DNA from: Fimousia sp036311565 | Lineage (GTDB): Bacteria; Bacillota; Clostridia; Lachnospirales; Lachnospiraceae | Assembly (NCBI GenBank): GCA_036311565.1 | Contig: JAXJPR010000051.1 | Span: 37,427 to 101,426 of the forward strand | Length of the DNA: 64,000 nucleotides | Direction: 5' to 3' | Shown here: in pieces, positions 34,928 to 44,051 of the stretch | How positions within the stretch are numbered: position 1 is the stretch's first letter | Layout of the letters: every line of letters starts with the position of its first letter | Notes under the pieces: generated by a model | What the model was told of the DNA's origin: nothing | Seen by the model: the letters and a program-made list of their open reading frames with translations, nothing else | Databases searched by the model: none | Position numbers and translations under genes: made by a program

Positions 34928-36775
34928 CTATTTTGGCACATTGCTTCCAGCATTACGTTTTGCACGCATACGCATGGTTGGATCTAAGATTTTTTTACGA
35001 ATACGGATATTTTCCGGAGTGATTTCCAGTAATTCATCCGTATCAATAAATTCTAAAGCCTGTTCTAGGCTCAATATTTTTGGAGGAGTCAGTTTTAAGG
35101 CGTCGTCAGCTCCAGAAGAACGAGTATTGGTTAATTTTTTTGTTTTACATACGTTGATTTCAATATCATCTGTTTTACCATTTTGTCCAACGACCATACC
35201 ACCGTATACTTTTTCGCCAGGACCTACAAATAAAGTACCACGTTCCTGAGCAGCAAATAAACCATAAGTGATGGTCTCACCAGATTCATAAGCGATTAAA
35301 GAACCTTGTTTACGGTACTGGATGTCTCCTTTATATGGTCCATAACCATCAAACAGGGTATTGATGATACCAGTTCCTTTCGTATCCGTTAAGAATTCAC
35401 CACGGTATCCGATTAATCCACGGGATGGAATAGAGAATTCTAATCGGGATTGTCCGTTGTTAGCAACGCTCATATTCTGAAGTTCTCCTTTTCGCTGGCT
35501 CAATTTATCGATGATCGTACCAGAAAATTCTTCAGGAACGTCAATGACAGCAATTTCCATTGGTTCTAATAATTTTCCTTTTTCATCCCGTTTGTATAAA
35601 ACTTCTGCTTTGCTGACCGCAAATTCATATCCTTCACGACGCATATTTTCAATTAATACAGATAAATGCAGTTCTCCGCGCCCAGATACTTTATAACTAT
35701 CAGCACTTTCTGTTTCTTCTACACGAAGGCTGACATCGGTATTTAATTCGCGGAACAAACGGTCTCTTAAATGACGGGAAGTTACAAATTTTCCTTCACG
35801 TCCAGCAAGAGGACTGTCATTTACAATAAAGTTCATGGAAATCGTAGGTTCTGAAATTTTCTGGAATGGGATAGCCACTGGGTTTTCAGGAGAGCAGAGG
35901 GTATCACCAATGTGAATATCAGAAATACCGGAAATGGCAACGATAGAACCAATACCAGCTTCTTTTACATCCACTTTATCTAACCCTTCAAATTCATATA
36001 ATTTGCTGATTTTTACTTTTGTGCATTTATCAGGCTCGTGGGCATTTACAATAACACAATCCTGATTTACTTTGATAGAACCGTTATCAACTTTTCCAAC
36101 ACCAATTCTTCCTACATATTCATTGTAGTCAATGGTACTGATCAATACCTGTGTTTCTGCTTCTGGATCGCCAGTTGGAGCAGGAATGTGCTCAATAATT
36201 GTTTCAAATAAAGGTTTCATATCTACGAACTCATCATTTAGGTCAAGAGCAGCTACCCCTGATTTTGCAGAAGCAAATACAAATGGACAATCAAGCTGAT
36301 CGTCATCGGCATCTAATTCTAATAAAAGTTCTAACACTTCATCAACAACTTCTTCAGAACGTGCTTCTGGACGGTCGATCTTATTGATACAGACAATAAC
36401 TGGAAGATTTAATTCCAAAGCTTTTTTCGTTACAAATTTTGTCTGAGGCATTGGACCTTCAAAGGCATCTACAACTAAAATAACACCATTTACCATTTTA
36501 AGAACACGTTCTACTTCGCCACCAAAGTCTGCATGACCTGGGGTATCAATGATATTAATTTTCACATCATTATAAGTGACCGCTGTATTTTTAGATAAAA
36601 TAGTAATTCCACGTTCTCTTTCTAAATCATTGGAATCCATGACACGTTCTGCCACTTCCTGATTTTCACGGAAGATACCGCTTTGTTTTAACAGTTCATC
36701 GACTAATGTTGTTTTACCATGGTCCACGTGGGCAATAATTGCCACATTTCTAATATCTTCTCTGGAAGTAATCAC
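34928..36775 (-). CDS. typA: Ribosome-associated GTPase BipA/TypA
   Basis: Translational GTPase of the EF-G family needed in stress and for ribosome assembly. 615 residues from a GTG at 36775, which has AAAAAAGGAG nine bases ahead; an upstream in-frame TTG overlaps that site. G1 is AHVDHGKTT, G3 DTPGHADFGGEVERV, and G4 NKIDRP. The C-terminal BipA-specific domain (about 480-600) is present. A sigma-A-type promoter lies upstream. The convergent hydE direction is opposite, so it is a single-gene transcript. Confidence 0.96.
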   Translation of the reverse strand: MITSREDIRNVAIIAHVDHGKTTLVDELLKQSGIFRENQEVAERVMDSNDLERERGITILSKNTAVTYNDVKINIIDTPGHADFGGEVERVLKMVNGVILVVDAFEGPMPQTKFVTKKALELNLPVIVCINKIDRPEARSEEVVDEVLELLLELDADDDQLDCPFVFASAKSGVAALDLNDEFVDMKPLFETIIEHIPAPTGDPEAETQVLISTIDYNEYVGRIGVGKVDNGSIKVNQDCVIVNAHEPDKCTKVKISKLYEFEGLDKVDVKEAGIGSIVAISGISDIHIGDTLCSPENPVAIPFQKISEPTISMNFIVNDSPLAGREGKFVTSRHLRDRLFRELNTDVSLRVEETESADSYKVSGRGELHLSVLIENMRREGYEFAVSKAEVLYKRDEKGKLLEPMEIAVIDVPEEFSGTIIDKLSQRKGELQNMSVANNGQSRLEFSIPSRGLIGYRGEFLTDTKGTGIINTLFDGYGPYKGDIQYRKQGSLIAYESGETITYGLFAAQERGTLFVGPGEKVYGGMVVGQNGKTDDIEINVCKTKKLTNTRSSGADDALKLTPPKILSLEQALEFIDTDELLEITPENIRIRKKILDPTMRMRAKRNAGSNVPK

Positions 36776-36829
36776 TGAAATACACTCCTTTTTTATATAC
36801 AAATCAATAATTTTACGCTAATGTGACTA

Positions 36830-36858
36830 ATTCTAGCACAAATAAAATCTCATTACAA
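36830..36858 (-). promoter_or_regulatory. Sigma-A promoter of typA
   Basis: Minus strand: TTGTAA (36853-36858), 17-base spacer, TAGAAT (36830-36835). Confidence 0.65.
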
Positions 36859-36881
36859 GATACAGAATGATAAGAAAAGCA

Positions 36882-36910
36882 TTTTCTATTCCCTATTAAT
36901 ATGGTATAGT
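36882..36910 (+). promoter_or_regulatory. Candidate promoter of hydE
   Basis: TTTTCT (36882-36887), 17-base spacer, TATAGT (36905-36910). The -35 is weak. Divergent from the typA promoter. Confidence 0.4.
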
Positions 36911-36939
36911 TATAAAAAAGAAATCATGGGGTGGAAACT

Positions 36940-37980
36940 ATGAATGCAGAAAATTTATTATTGAAATTAAATAATCAGAAAATCTTAACAAAAGAAGAAT
37001 TTGTTTTTTTATTAGAACATAGAGCAGAAGTAAGAGAGCAGGCGGGGAAAATAGCCAGAGATTTATGTGACCAGTATTATGGAAGGGCTGTTTTTCCAAG
37101 AGGATTGATAGAATTTACAAATTATTGCAAAAATAACTGTTATTATTGTGGTATTCGAGCCGGTAATGGAAACGTGAAGCGATACCGATTGTCAAAAGAC
37201 GAAATTTTGGCTTCTTGTGAAAATGGATATCAGTTGGGATATCGGAGTTTTGTTTTACAGGGAGGAGAGGATCCTTATTATACCATTGATATTATGGAAG
37301 ATATTGTGGCATCCATTCGTAAAACATACCCGGATTGTGCCATTACGCTGTCTCTGGGAGAATTAGATTATCAAAAATATAAACGGTTGTATGAGGCAGG
37401 AGCAGACCGATATTTGCTGCGGCATGAAACTGCTATGGAAGAACATTATAAAATGTTACATCCGGATAGTATGTCATTGGTCTACCGTAAGCAATGTCTG
37501 TATGATTTAAAAGAAATCGGATATCAGGTCGGAACTGGATTTATGGTGGGATCTCCTTATCAGACCATGGAACATCTGGCAGAAGATCTGCTGTTTATCA
37601 AAGAGTTGGATCCGCATATGGTAGGAATCGGGCCATTTGTGCCCCATCATGATACAAGGTTTAAAGATCAGCCGTCAGGTACAGCAGAATTGACTACATT
37701 TTTGGTCAGTTTACTTCGTATTATGAAGCCAACATTATTATTACCAGCAACAACAGCATTGGGAACTATTGCACCCGATGGAAGAGAACAGGGGATTTTG
37801 GCAGGGGCAAACGTATTGATGCCAAATTTATCTCCAGTAATGGTGCGAAAGGACTATGCGTTGTATGATAATAAAATTTGTACCGGAGAAGAGGCAGCAG
37901 AGTGTTTTGGCTGTTTGAGTCGCCGAGTAGACCGGATTGGGTGTCATTTGGAATTTAGCAGAGGAGATTATAAAGAATAG
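36940..37980 (+). CDS. hydE: FeFe-hydrogenase maturase HydE
   Basis: Radical SAM enzyme that helps build the dithiolate bridge or diiron part of the H-cluster of FeFe hydrogenase. 346 residues from the ATG at 36940, preceded by GGGGTGG. The 4Fe-4S motif is CKNNCYYC (CX3CX2C) near residue 62, followed by YRLSKDEIL and LQGGEDPYYT typical of HydE. HydF and HydG are not adjacent, so the maturation genes are dispersed. It indicates an anaerobe that makes or uses hydrogen. Confidence 0.93.
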   Translation: MNAENLLLKLNNQKILTKEEFVFLLEHRAEVREQAGKIARDLCDQYYGRAVFPRGLIEFTNYCKNNCYYCGIRAGNGNVKRYRLSKDEILASCENGYQLGYRSFVLQGGEDPYYTIDIMEDIVASIRKTYPDCAITLSLGELDYQKYKRLYEAGADRYLLRHETAMEEHYKMLHPDSMSLVYRKQCLYDLKEIGYQVGTGFMVGSPYQTMEHLAEDLLFIKELDPHMVGIGPFVPHHDTRFKDQPSGTAELTTFLVSLLRIMKPTLLLPATTALGTIAPDGREQGILAGANVLMPNLSPVMVRKDYALYDNKICTGEEAAECFGCLSRRVDRIGCHLEFSRGDYKE

Positions 37981-37994
37981 CAGTAAAAATGCAT

Positions 37995-38036
37995 AAAAAG
38001 GTGAATGTTAAGTTTTCTTAGCATTTGCCTTTTTTA
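37995..38036 (+). terminator. Terminator after hydE
   Basis: Eighteen-pair stem (AAAAAGGTGAATGTTAAG with CTTAGCATTTGCCTTTTT, including G-T pairs), TTTT loop, T-run. Confidence 0.87.
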
Positions 38037-38166
38037 TTTTACAAAGCATTTACTTTTTTTGGGTAGAGGGATTTTTCGAATCCGATTATAGTGTAAAAGT
38101 ACAAAATGCATTTGACAATTTTAGGGCGCCAACTTGAAATGTACAATGAAGTCAGGAGGGATTAAA

Positions 38167-40215
38167 TTGACAAAGATGAACTTTAAACGCGCAACAGCTG
38201 CAATGCTTACTTCTGTAATGCTTGCTGGTTCTTTCGTTAGCGGAGCTCCATACAGCGTACAGGCAGCAACAGAACATTGGAATGATGCTTCTGAAGAAGC
38301 ATCAAAATGGTCAAATTGGAAAGACAACTGGGAAACATACAGTAGTAATTATGAAAATGTATCATTAACACCTGGTACAGATGAAACTGAGTTAAATTTT
38401 GCATATTACAGCCATACAAAAGAAACTCCGAAAGTCAGACTGGCAACAAAGGAAGATATGTCAGATGCAGTGGAATTTACAGGAACTCAGGAAGATGCAG
38501 TAACAATCTCTGAACAGCAGTATTATTCTAATAAGATTACAGCAACAGATTTAAAAGAAAATACACAGTATTACTATCAGGTATGGAAAAATGGTGCATG
38601 GGCAGACACAGAAAAATATAGTACAAAATCATTTTCTGAATTTTCTTTCCTTTATGTAGGTGATCCTCAGATTGGTGCGTCAAAAGGACAGATCGATTCA
38701 GAAGGAGATAAAATGAATGCAGGAAATGAATATGGTGGTTCTGCAGAAGATAATCTGGCTGCAAGAAATGATAGTTATAACTGGAATGAAATCTTAAAAG
38801 ATGCAGTTGAAGATCATGAAGATGTAAGTTTTATGGTATCTGCCGGAGACCAGGTAAACTATTCTACCAATGAAAGAGAATATGCCGGTTATTTAGGAGC
38901 AGAAGCTTTAAAATCATTACCAGTATCTACAACGATTGGTAATCATGATTCTACTTCTAATCAGTATTCTTTACATTATAATAATCCAAATACTTTTTCT
39001 GCCGATGAAACTGCTTATACAGATGGACAAACAAAAGCAGGAACAGATTATTATTACACATATGGAAATGTACTGTTCATTGTATTAGATACGAATAATT
39101 ACAACTGTGCAACACATAAAAATGTGATTGAAAAAGCAGTAAGTGAAAACCAAGATGCAAAATGGAGAGTTGTAATGTTCCACCAGGATATCTACGGTTC
39201 TGGTTATGACCATTCTGATTCAGATGGTATGATCTTAAGAACACAGTTAACTCCAATTATGGATGAATATGATATTGATGTTGTATTACAGGGACATGAT
39301 CATACATATTCAAGAACATACCAGCTTCAAGGAGATGGACAGACTCATACAGCATATGATAAATCCAATACAAATGGATATGATTCAGAATATCAGGCAC
39401 AGAATAACTGTTATGAAATCGTAAACAATACTCAGAGCGGAACAGTGGTAAATCCAAAAGGAACAGTTTATTTAGAAGCGAACTCTTCTACAGGTTCTAA
39501 ATTCTATAATTTAATTGCAGCACAGCAGGATTACATTTCTGAAAGAAGCCAGACATGGACACCAACCTATTCTGTAGTAAATGTAACAGATGATTCTTTC
39601 TCTGTATCCGTTTACGATGCATCTACCAGAAAGCAGTTAAATGGATCTTCTACTTACACAATTGTGAAAAAAGATGTGAAAGAACAGAAAATCACAACTT
39701 CTGCATCTTCTTATAAAAAAGCTTATGGTGATAAAGCATTTAATTTAAATGCAAAAACTACTGGAGATGGAAAATTAACTTATGCATCTTCTAATAAAAA
39801 TGTTGCAACTGTAAGCAGCACAGGTAAAGTAACTATCCAAGGTACTGGAAAAGCAACTATTACAGTAACTGCCGCTGCAACAGATGAATACAAAAAAGCA
39901 ACAAAGAAAATTACTCTTACCGTTGCACCAAAGAAACAGACAGCAACAGTATCTAACAAAGTAAAAAGAAAATTGACCGTAAGCTGGAAAAAAGATACAA
40001 AAGCTACAGGCTATCAGGTTGTTTATGCTTCTAACAGTAAATTCACAAAGAGTGTAAAATCTGTAAGAATCAGCAAGAACACAACAAAATCTTATACAAT
40101 TAAAAATCTGAAAAAAGGAAAAACTGTTTATGTAAAAGTACGTTCTTACAAAACAGTAGATGGAAAACGAATCTATGGTGCATATAGTACAGTGAAAAAA
40201 GCTGTTGTAAAATAA
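38167..40215 (+). CDS. Secreted purple-acid-phosphatase-like phosphoesterase
   Basis: 682 residues from a TTG at 38167, seven bases after AGGAGGG; the ATG three codons on is too far from that site. A signal peptide ends near VQA-ATEHW. Then a fibronectin-like purple acid phosphatase N-domain (about 50-155), a metallophosphatase domain (about 160-460) with GDPQIG, GDQVNY, GNHDST, FHQD and GHDHTYS, an Ig-like Big2 domain (about 510-590) and a C-terminal fibronectin III domain. Probably a surface phosphomonoesterase or nucleotidase. No LPXTG anchor is seen. Confidence 0.88.
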   Translation: MTKMNFKRATAAMLTSVMLAGSFVSGAPYSVQAATEHWNDASEEASKWSNWKDNWETYSSNYENVSLTPGTDETELNFAYYSHTKETPKVRLATKEDMSDAVEFTGTQEDAVTISEQQYYSNKITATDLKENTQYYYQVWKNGAWADTEKYSTKSFSEFSFLYVGDPQIGASKGQIDSEGDKMNAGNEYGGSAEDNLAARNDSYNWNEILKDAVEDHEDVSFMVSAGDQVNYSTNEREYAGYLGAEALKSLPVSTTIGNHDSTSNQYSLHYNNPNTFSADETAYTDGQTKAGTDYYYTYGNVLFIVLDTNNYNCATHKNVIEKAVSENQDAKWRVVMFHQDIYGSGYDHSDSDGMILRTQLTPIMDEYDIDVVLQGHDHTYSRTYQLQGDGQTHTAYDKSNTNGYDSEYQAQNNCYEIVNNTQSGTVVNPKGTVYLEANSSTGSKFYNLIAAQQDYISERSQTWTPTYSVVNVTDDSFSVSVYDASTRKQLNGSSTYTIVKKDVKEQKITTSASSYKKAYGDKAFNLNAKTTGDGKLTYASSNKNVATVSSTGKVTIQGTGKATITVTAAATDEYKKATKKITLTVAPKKQTATVSNKVKRKLTVSWKKDTKATGYQVVYASNSKFTKSVKSVRISKNTTKSYTIKNLKKGKTVYVKVRSYKTVDGKRIYGAYSTVKKAVVK

Positions 40216-40236
40216 GATTCTAGGGGTTTGTCTTGG

Positions 40237-40272
40237 ACTGCCTGGGCTTGTAAAGAGCTCAGGCAGTTATTT
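40237..40272 (+). terminator. Terminator after the phosphoesterase gene
   Basis: Twelve-pair stem ACTGCCTGGGCT/AGCTCAGGCAGT (one G-T pair) with a weak T-run. Confidence 0.65.
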
Positions 40273-40312
40273 CATATGATAAAAGATAGGTATGACTAGG
40301 AGAAATAAGGAT

Positions 40313-41449
40313 ATGAATAAATTTGTAAATTGGAAAAAAGTGATCATTACATTATTGGTGGGAATTATTTTTACACTTGTATTAATAAAATGTAATCAAT
40401 TTGAAAAAACACCTATGATTTCAACACAGGGCCAGAGTTATGAAAAAGCGGTAGTTACTGAAATAACAAAGGATAATGTGGCAGAAGATGGGAACCATTA
40501 TGGTACTCAGGAAGTCATGGTTAAAATAAAAAGCGGTGATAAAAAAGGAGAAGAAGTCGAAGCAATTAATCCAGATGGAACGTTGTTTGGTGCAAATTGT
40601 AAAGTGGGAACGAAGGTTATTGTAATTGTTAGTACGACAGATGAGTCCGATGTAGTAACTGTTTATAGTCAGGATCGTACAGCTGCAATCTACGGATTTG
40701 TTATTGTATTTTCAGCGGTTGTGTGTCTGATTGGTGGGAAAAAAGGAGTAAAAGCAGTAGCAAGTCTGGTCTTTGCCTTCATATGCATTGGTTATTTGAT
40801 GTTCCCGTTGATCTATCAGGGGATTTCTCCAATTTTAATTACAATTGTAGTAGCGGTATTAACAACGGTTGTGACTCTTGGACTCTTAGGAGGAATATCT
40901 GTAAAAACGTTATCCGCAATTATTGGTACTTCTAGTGGAGTTATCATTGCAGCAATTGCAGCTCTCTTATTCGGAAAAGCAGCAGGAATTACTGGTTATA
41001 ATGTATCTGATATTGAGACGTTAAATTATGTTGCTCAGAATTCATCCATTAAAATTGGGCAGCTTCTGTTTGCAGGAATTATTATCTCATCTCTGGGTGC
41101 AGTCATGGATGTTGGAATGTCTATTGCATCTACAATCCAGGAAATTCACGATACCAAGCCATCTCTGTCATCAAAGCAGTTATTTATATCAGGGATTCAT
41201 GTAGGACAGGATATGATGGGAACAATGACCAATACCTTAATTTTTGCTTATGTCGGAGGTGCAATTACGACACTGATTACCAATTACGCATATGATCTGA
41301 GCTATAACCAGTTAATCAATTCTTATATTATGGGAGTTGAAATTATGCAGGGATTATCAGGAAGCTTAGGAGTTGTCTTAACCGTACCAATTACAGCAGT
41401 GGCAGCAAGCTTTTTTGTAAAATGTGAGAAATCTGATAGGATAAAATAG
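40313..41449 (+). CDS. YibE/F family membrane protein
   Basis: 378 residues from the ATG at 40313, with AGGAG and AAGGA upstream. One N-terminal helix (about 8-28), an external beta-rich region (about 30-118), then seven or so helices to the end. The run GAVMDVGMSIASTIQEI and the following GQDMMGTMTNTLIFAYVG are the YibE/F signature. Function is not established; some members are linked to ion or small-molecule efflux. Separate from MATE by 74 bases with its own promoter. Confidence 0.88.
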   Translation: MNKFVNWKKVIITLLVGIIFTLVLIKCNQFEKTPMISTQGQSYEKAVVTEITKDNVAEDGNHYGTQEVMVKIKSGDKKGEEVEAINPDGTLFGANCKVGTKVIVIVSTTDESDVVTVYSQDRTAAIYGFVIVFSAVVCLIGGKKGVKAVASLVFAFICIGYLMFPLIYQGISPILITIVVAVLTTVVTLGLLGGISVKTLSAIIGTSSGVIIAAIAALLFGKAAGITGYNVSDIETLNYVAQNSSIKIGQLLFAGIIISSLGAVMDVGMSIASTIQEIHDTKPSLSSKQLFISGIHVGQDMMGTMTNTLIFAYVGGAITTLITNYAYDLSYNQLINSYIMGVEIMQGLSGSLGVVLTVPITAVAASFFVKCEKSDRIK

Positions 41450-41457
41450 ATAAGACG

Positions 41458-41486
41458 TTGAAATTCCTTCTGTTTCTCTTTATAAT
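41458..41486 (+). promoter_or_regulatory. Sigma-A promoter of the MATE gene
   Basis: TTGAAA (41458-41463), 17-base spacer, TATAAT (41481-41486), start near 41493. Confidence 0.8.
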
Positions 41487-41518
41487 GATTTCATATATGA
41501 TATAAAAAGAGAGAAGGA
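41465..41518. repeat. Inverted repeat across the MATE promoter
   Basis: TCCTTCT and CTCTTT (41465-41481) are complementary to AAAGAG and AGAAGGA (41506-41518), flanking the -10 box and start site. The left arm is upstream of the transcript, so this would act as DNA, possibly a regulator site, not as an RNA hairpin. Confidence 0.5.
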
Positions 41519-41523
41519 TTACA

Positions 41524-42912
41524 ATGAACAAAAGTATAAAAGAAAATAAAATGGGCGTTATGCCCATAGGAAGACTTTTATTAACGATGTCTGTACCAAT
41601 GATGCTTTCCATGCTGGTGCAGGCACTTTATAATGTTGTGGACAGTATGTTTGTTGCGCAATTAAATGAAAATGCTCTGACAGCTGTGTCCCTGGCATTT
41701 CCAGTACAGAATTTAATGATTGCAGTTGCAACTGGTACTGGTGTCGGTGTCAATGCGCTGCTTTCAAGGTCATTAGGAGCAAAGGATGTAGAATATGCCA
41801 ATAAAGTTGCTAATAACGGAGTGAGACTGGAATTTTTTAGTTTTCTGGTATTTGCAGTTTTAACTGCTTGTTTTGGAAAATTCTATTTTACGGTACAGAC
41901 CAGCGACCCACAGATTGCATCATATGGGATTAGTTATGTGAAAATCATTGGGATATTGTCTTTTGGGATGTTTTTTCAGATTATTTTTGAACGGTTGCTT
42001 CAATCAACAGGAAAAACATTATATACAATGATGACACAATCTTTAGGAGCCATTATTAATATCGTATTAGATCCCATCATGATCTTTGGGTTATGCGGAT
42101 TTCCAAGAATGGAAGTTGCTGGAGCGGCACTGGCTACCGTGACTGGTCAGATCATCGCAGCTATTTTTGCATTTGTGTTTAACAAAAAGAAGAATCTGGA
42201 AGTGCAAATTTCTTTACCCAAATATAAATTTTCTGGAAATGTTGTAAAACACATTTATAGTATTGGAATTCCTTCTATTATTATGGCTTCTGTAAGTTCT
42301 GTTATGACATTTGGAATGAATAAGATATTGATGGCATTTACAGCTACGGCTACAGCAGTCTTTGGTGTATATTTTAAATTACAGAGTTTTGTATTTATGC
42401 CGGTATTCGGTCTGAATAATGGGATGGTTCCAATTATTGCTTACAATTTTGGAGCCCGCAGGCCGGAACGAATCATGAAAACCATTAAATTAAGTATTAC
42501 GTCTGCAGTATGTATTATGCTTTGTGGTCTGGTAATGATTCAGTTATTTCCAGATGTATTATTAGGATTTTTTAATGCTTCAGATGTCATGTTGAAAATT
42601 GGAGTGCCGGCATTAAAAACCATTAGCTTAAGCTTTTTACTGGCTGGTTTTTGTGTGATATCTTCTTCTGTGTTCCAGGCATTTGGTCATGGGGTATTAA
42701 GTTTGTTAGTATCTTTGTTAAGACAGCTGGGGGTATTGCTTCCTGCCGCCTATATCTTTTCAAAAGTTGGAGGATTAAGATTTACATGGTATGCATTTCC
42801 GATAGCTGAAATTGTTTCAGTGGTCATTTGCACATTATTCCTTAGATATGTATATCGAAAAGAAATTAAACCACTTTATAAAAAATCACCAAAAAGTAAG
42901 AATGAGAGATGA
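41524..42912 (+). CDS. MATE family efflux transporter
   Basis: 462 residues with twelve predicted membrane helices in two halves. The start PIGRLLLTMSVPMMLSMLVQ and VDSMFVAQL are conserved in the DinF/NorM-like clostridial MATE group, as are GTGVGVNALLSRSLGAK and the mid-protein FGLNNGMVPIIAYNFGAR repeat. Exports organic cations or drugs by Na+ or H+ exchange; substrate unknown. AGAAGGA precedes the ATG. It overlaps the HD gene by four bases (ATGA). Confidence 0.93.
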   Translation: MNKSIKENKMGVMPIGRLLLTMSVPMMLSMLVQALYNVVDSMFVAQLNENALTAVSLAFPVQNLMIAVATGTGVGVNALLSRSLGAKDVEYANKVANNGVRLEFFSFLVFAVLTACFGKFYFTVQTSDPQIASYGISYVKIIGILSFGMFFQIIFERLLQSTGKTLYTMMTQSLGAIINIVLDPIMIFGLCGFPRMEVAGAALATVTGQIIAAIFAFVFNKKKNLEVQISLPKYKFSGNVVKHIYSIGIPSIIMASVSSVMTFGMNKILMAFTATATAVFGVYFKLQSFVFMPVFGLNNGMVPIIAYNFGARRPERIMKTIKLSITSAVCIMLCGLVMIQLFPDVLLGFFNASDVMLKIGVPALKTISLSFLLAGFCVISSSVFQAFGHGVLSLLVSLLRQLGVLLPAAYIFSKVGGLRFTWYAFPIAEIVSVVICTLFLRYVYRKEIKPLYKKSPKSKNER

Positions 42913-43688
42913 TAATGAATATTTTACATGCAAAAAAGGCTTTTGAAGAATATTTGGATCAGTATGATCGCAATGATGATAAAATACGGTTAAAAATTAT
43001 ACATACTTATGGAGTTGTAAGATGTATAGAGGAAATAACAACTCGAATGAGAATCTCTGATGAAGACCGGGAACTGGCAAAATTGATTGCTCTGCTGCAT
43101 GATATAGGAAGATTTGAACAGCTAAAGAGATTCAATAGTTTTGAGCCAGATGTGATGGATCATGCTGTTTATGGAGTCAAAGTGTTGTTTGAAGAGGGAA
43201 TGATTCGGAAATTTATAAAAAAAGATTGTTACGATTCCATTATAAGAAAAGCGATTGAAAAACATAGTGATTATCAACTTACTGGAATCGAAGAGGAAAG
43301 AACGCTGCTTCATGCAAAATTAATTCGGGATGCAGATAAACTGGACAATTGCAGAGTGAAATTAGAAGATCAAATGGAAACAATGCTGGGAATCAATGAA
43401 AAAGAACTTGGTATGCAGCCGATTACGCCAGGGATTTTAGAGACATATTATCAAAAGAAATCGATAAAAAGTGCAGACCGAAAGACAAAGATGGATTACT
43501 GGTTATTTTATATTGCGTACTTTTTTGATATTAATTATCGTGAAACATTAGATATTATAATAGAAAAGGATTATGTCAACCGACTTATTCAAAGAGTTCC
43601 TTATGGAAATAAAGAAACAGAAGAAATTATGAGAAATGCGGGCGCATTTATGCAGGCTTATATGGAAGATCGATCAAATCCAAAATAA
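42909..43688 (+). CDS. HD-domain phosphohydrolase
   Basis: 259 residues. The HD metal-site motif LLHDIGRFEQ is near residue 58, with upstream His in IHTYGV, then DHAVYG and a C-terminal Asp in IRDADKLDN. The family hydrolyses nucleotides, or is an uncharacterised phosphatase; substrate unknown. It overlaps MATE by four bases; the ATG two codons later (42915) is an equally possible start. A terminator follows. Confidence 0.87.
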   Translation: MIMNILHAKKAFEEYLDQYDRNDDKIRLKIIHTYGVVRCIEEITTRMRISDEDRELAKLIALLHDIGRFEQLKRFNSFEPDVMDHAVYGVKVLFEEGMIRKFIKKDCYDSIIRKAIEKHSDYQLTGIEEERTLLHAKLIRDADKLDNCRVKLEDQMETMLGINEKELGMQPITPGILETYYQKKSIKSADRKTKMDYWLFYIAYFFDINYRETLDIIIEKDYVNRLIQRVPYGNKETEEIMRNAGAFMQAYMEDRSNPK

Positions 43689-43697
43689 AATTATAAG

Positions 43698-43737
43698 AAT
43701 GGGACAAAACAGAGGATTCTGTGTTGTTCCATTTTTT
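43698..43737 (+). terminator. Terminator after the HD gene
   Basis: AATGGGACAAAACAG pairs with CTGTGTTGTTCCATT (one mismatch, one G-T pair), loop AGGATT, T-run. Confidence 0.8.
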
Positions 43738-43778
43738 ATAAAAAAATATTTGATTTTGATAGATTTTTATTTCTATCT

Positions 43779-43800
43779 ATTGACAAGAAAAGTTGTCAAT
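43779..43800. repeat. Operator-like palindrome before XRE gene
   Basis: Perfect eight-base arms ATTGACAA and TTGTCAAT around six bases, 21 bases before the regulator start. Probable autoregulatory site of the XRE protein; it also contains a TTGACA -35-like box, but no clear -10 is at the right distance. Confidence 0.6.
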
Positions 43801-43820
43801 AAGTGAGATGGAGGCGTGAG

Positions 43821-44051
43821 ATGCCGCTATATAATCGATTAAAGGAATACAGAGCTAAAATTGGAGTGAATTAGCAGCAGATGGAGAAGTTGGCAGGAAT
43901 TTCCATACGGACGATCAGCCAAATTGAACGAGGAGACTATTCACCATCTGTTACATTAGCATTAAAGATTGCAAAAGCATTTGAAGTAAATGTAGAAGAG
44001 ATTTTTTGGTATGAAGAGGATGAGAAATATGACAAATTTTACAGACAGTGA
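43821..44051 (+). pseudogene. XRE-family regulator with in-frame TAG
   Basis: A 77-codon frame with GGAGG ahead of the ATG encodes a small helix-turn-helix protein (MPLYNRLKEYRAKIGVN, then LAGISIRTISQIERGDYSPS and KIAKAFEVNVEEIF), but codon 18 (43872-43874) is TAG where relatives have Gln. TAG is a normal stop in this genome. Restart at the ATG at 43881 would lose helix 1. Followed by an overlapping membrane-protein frame. Either a recent pseudogene or a sequence error. Confidence 0.8.

Noticed and set aside
38080..38096. tRNA-like TTCGAATCC
   Set aside because: No cloverleaf can be formed around it; it is part of a short inverted repeat in a promoter region.
41465..41518. RNA hairpin that hides the ribosome site of MATE
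   Set aside because: The promoter -10 (41481-41486) puts the left arm outside the transcript.
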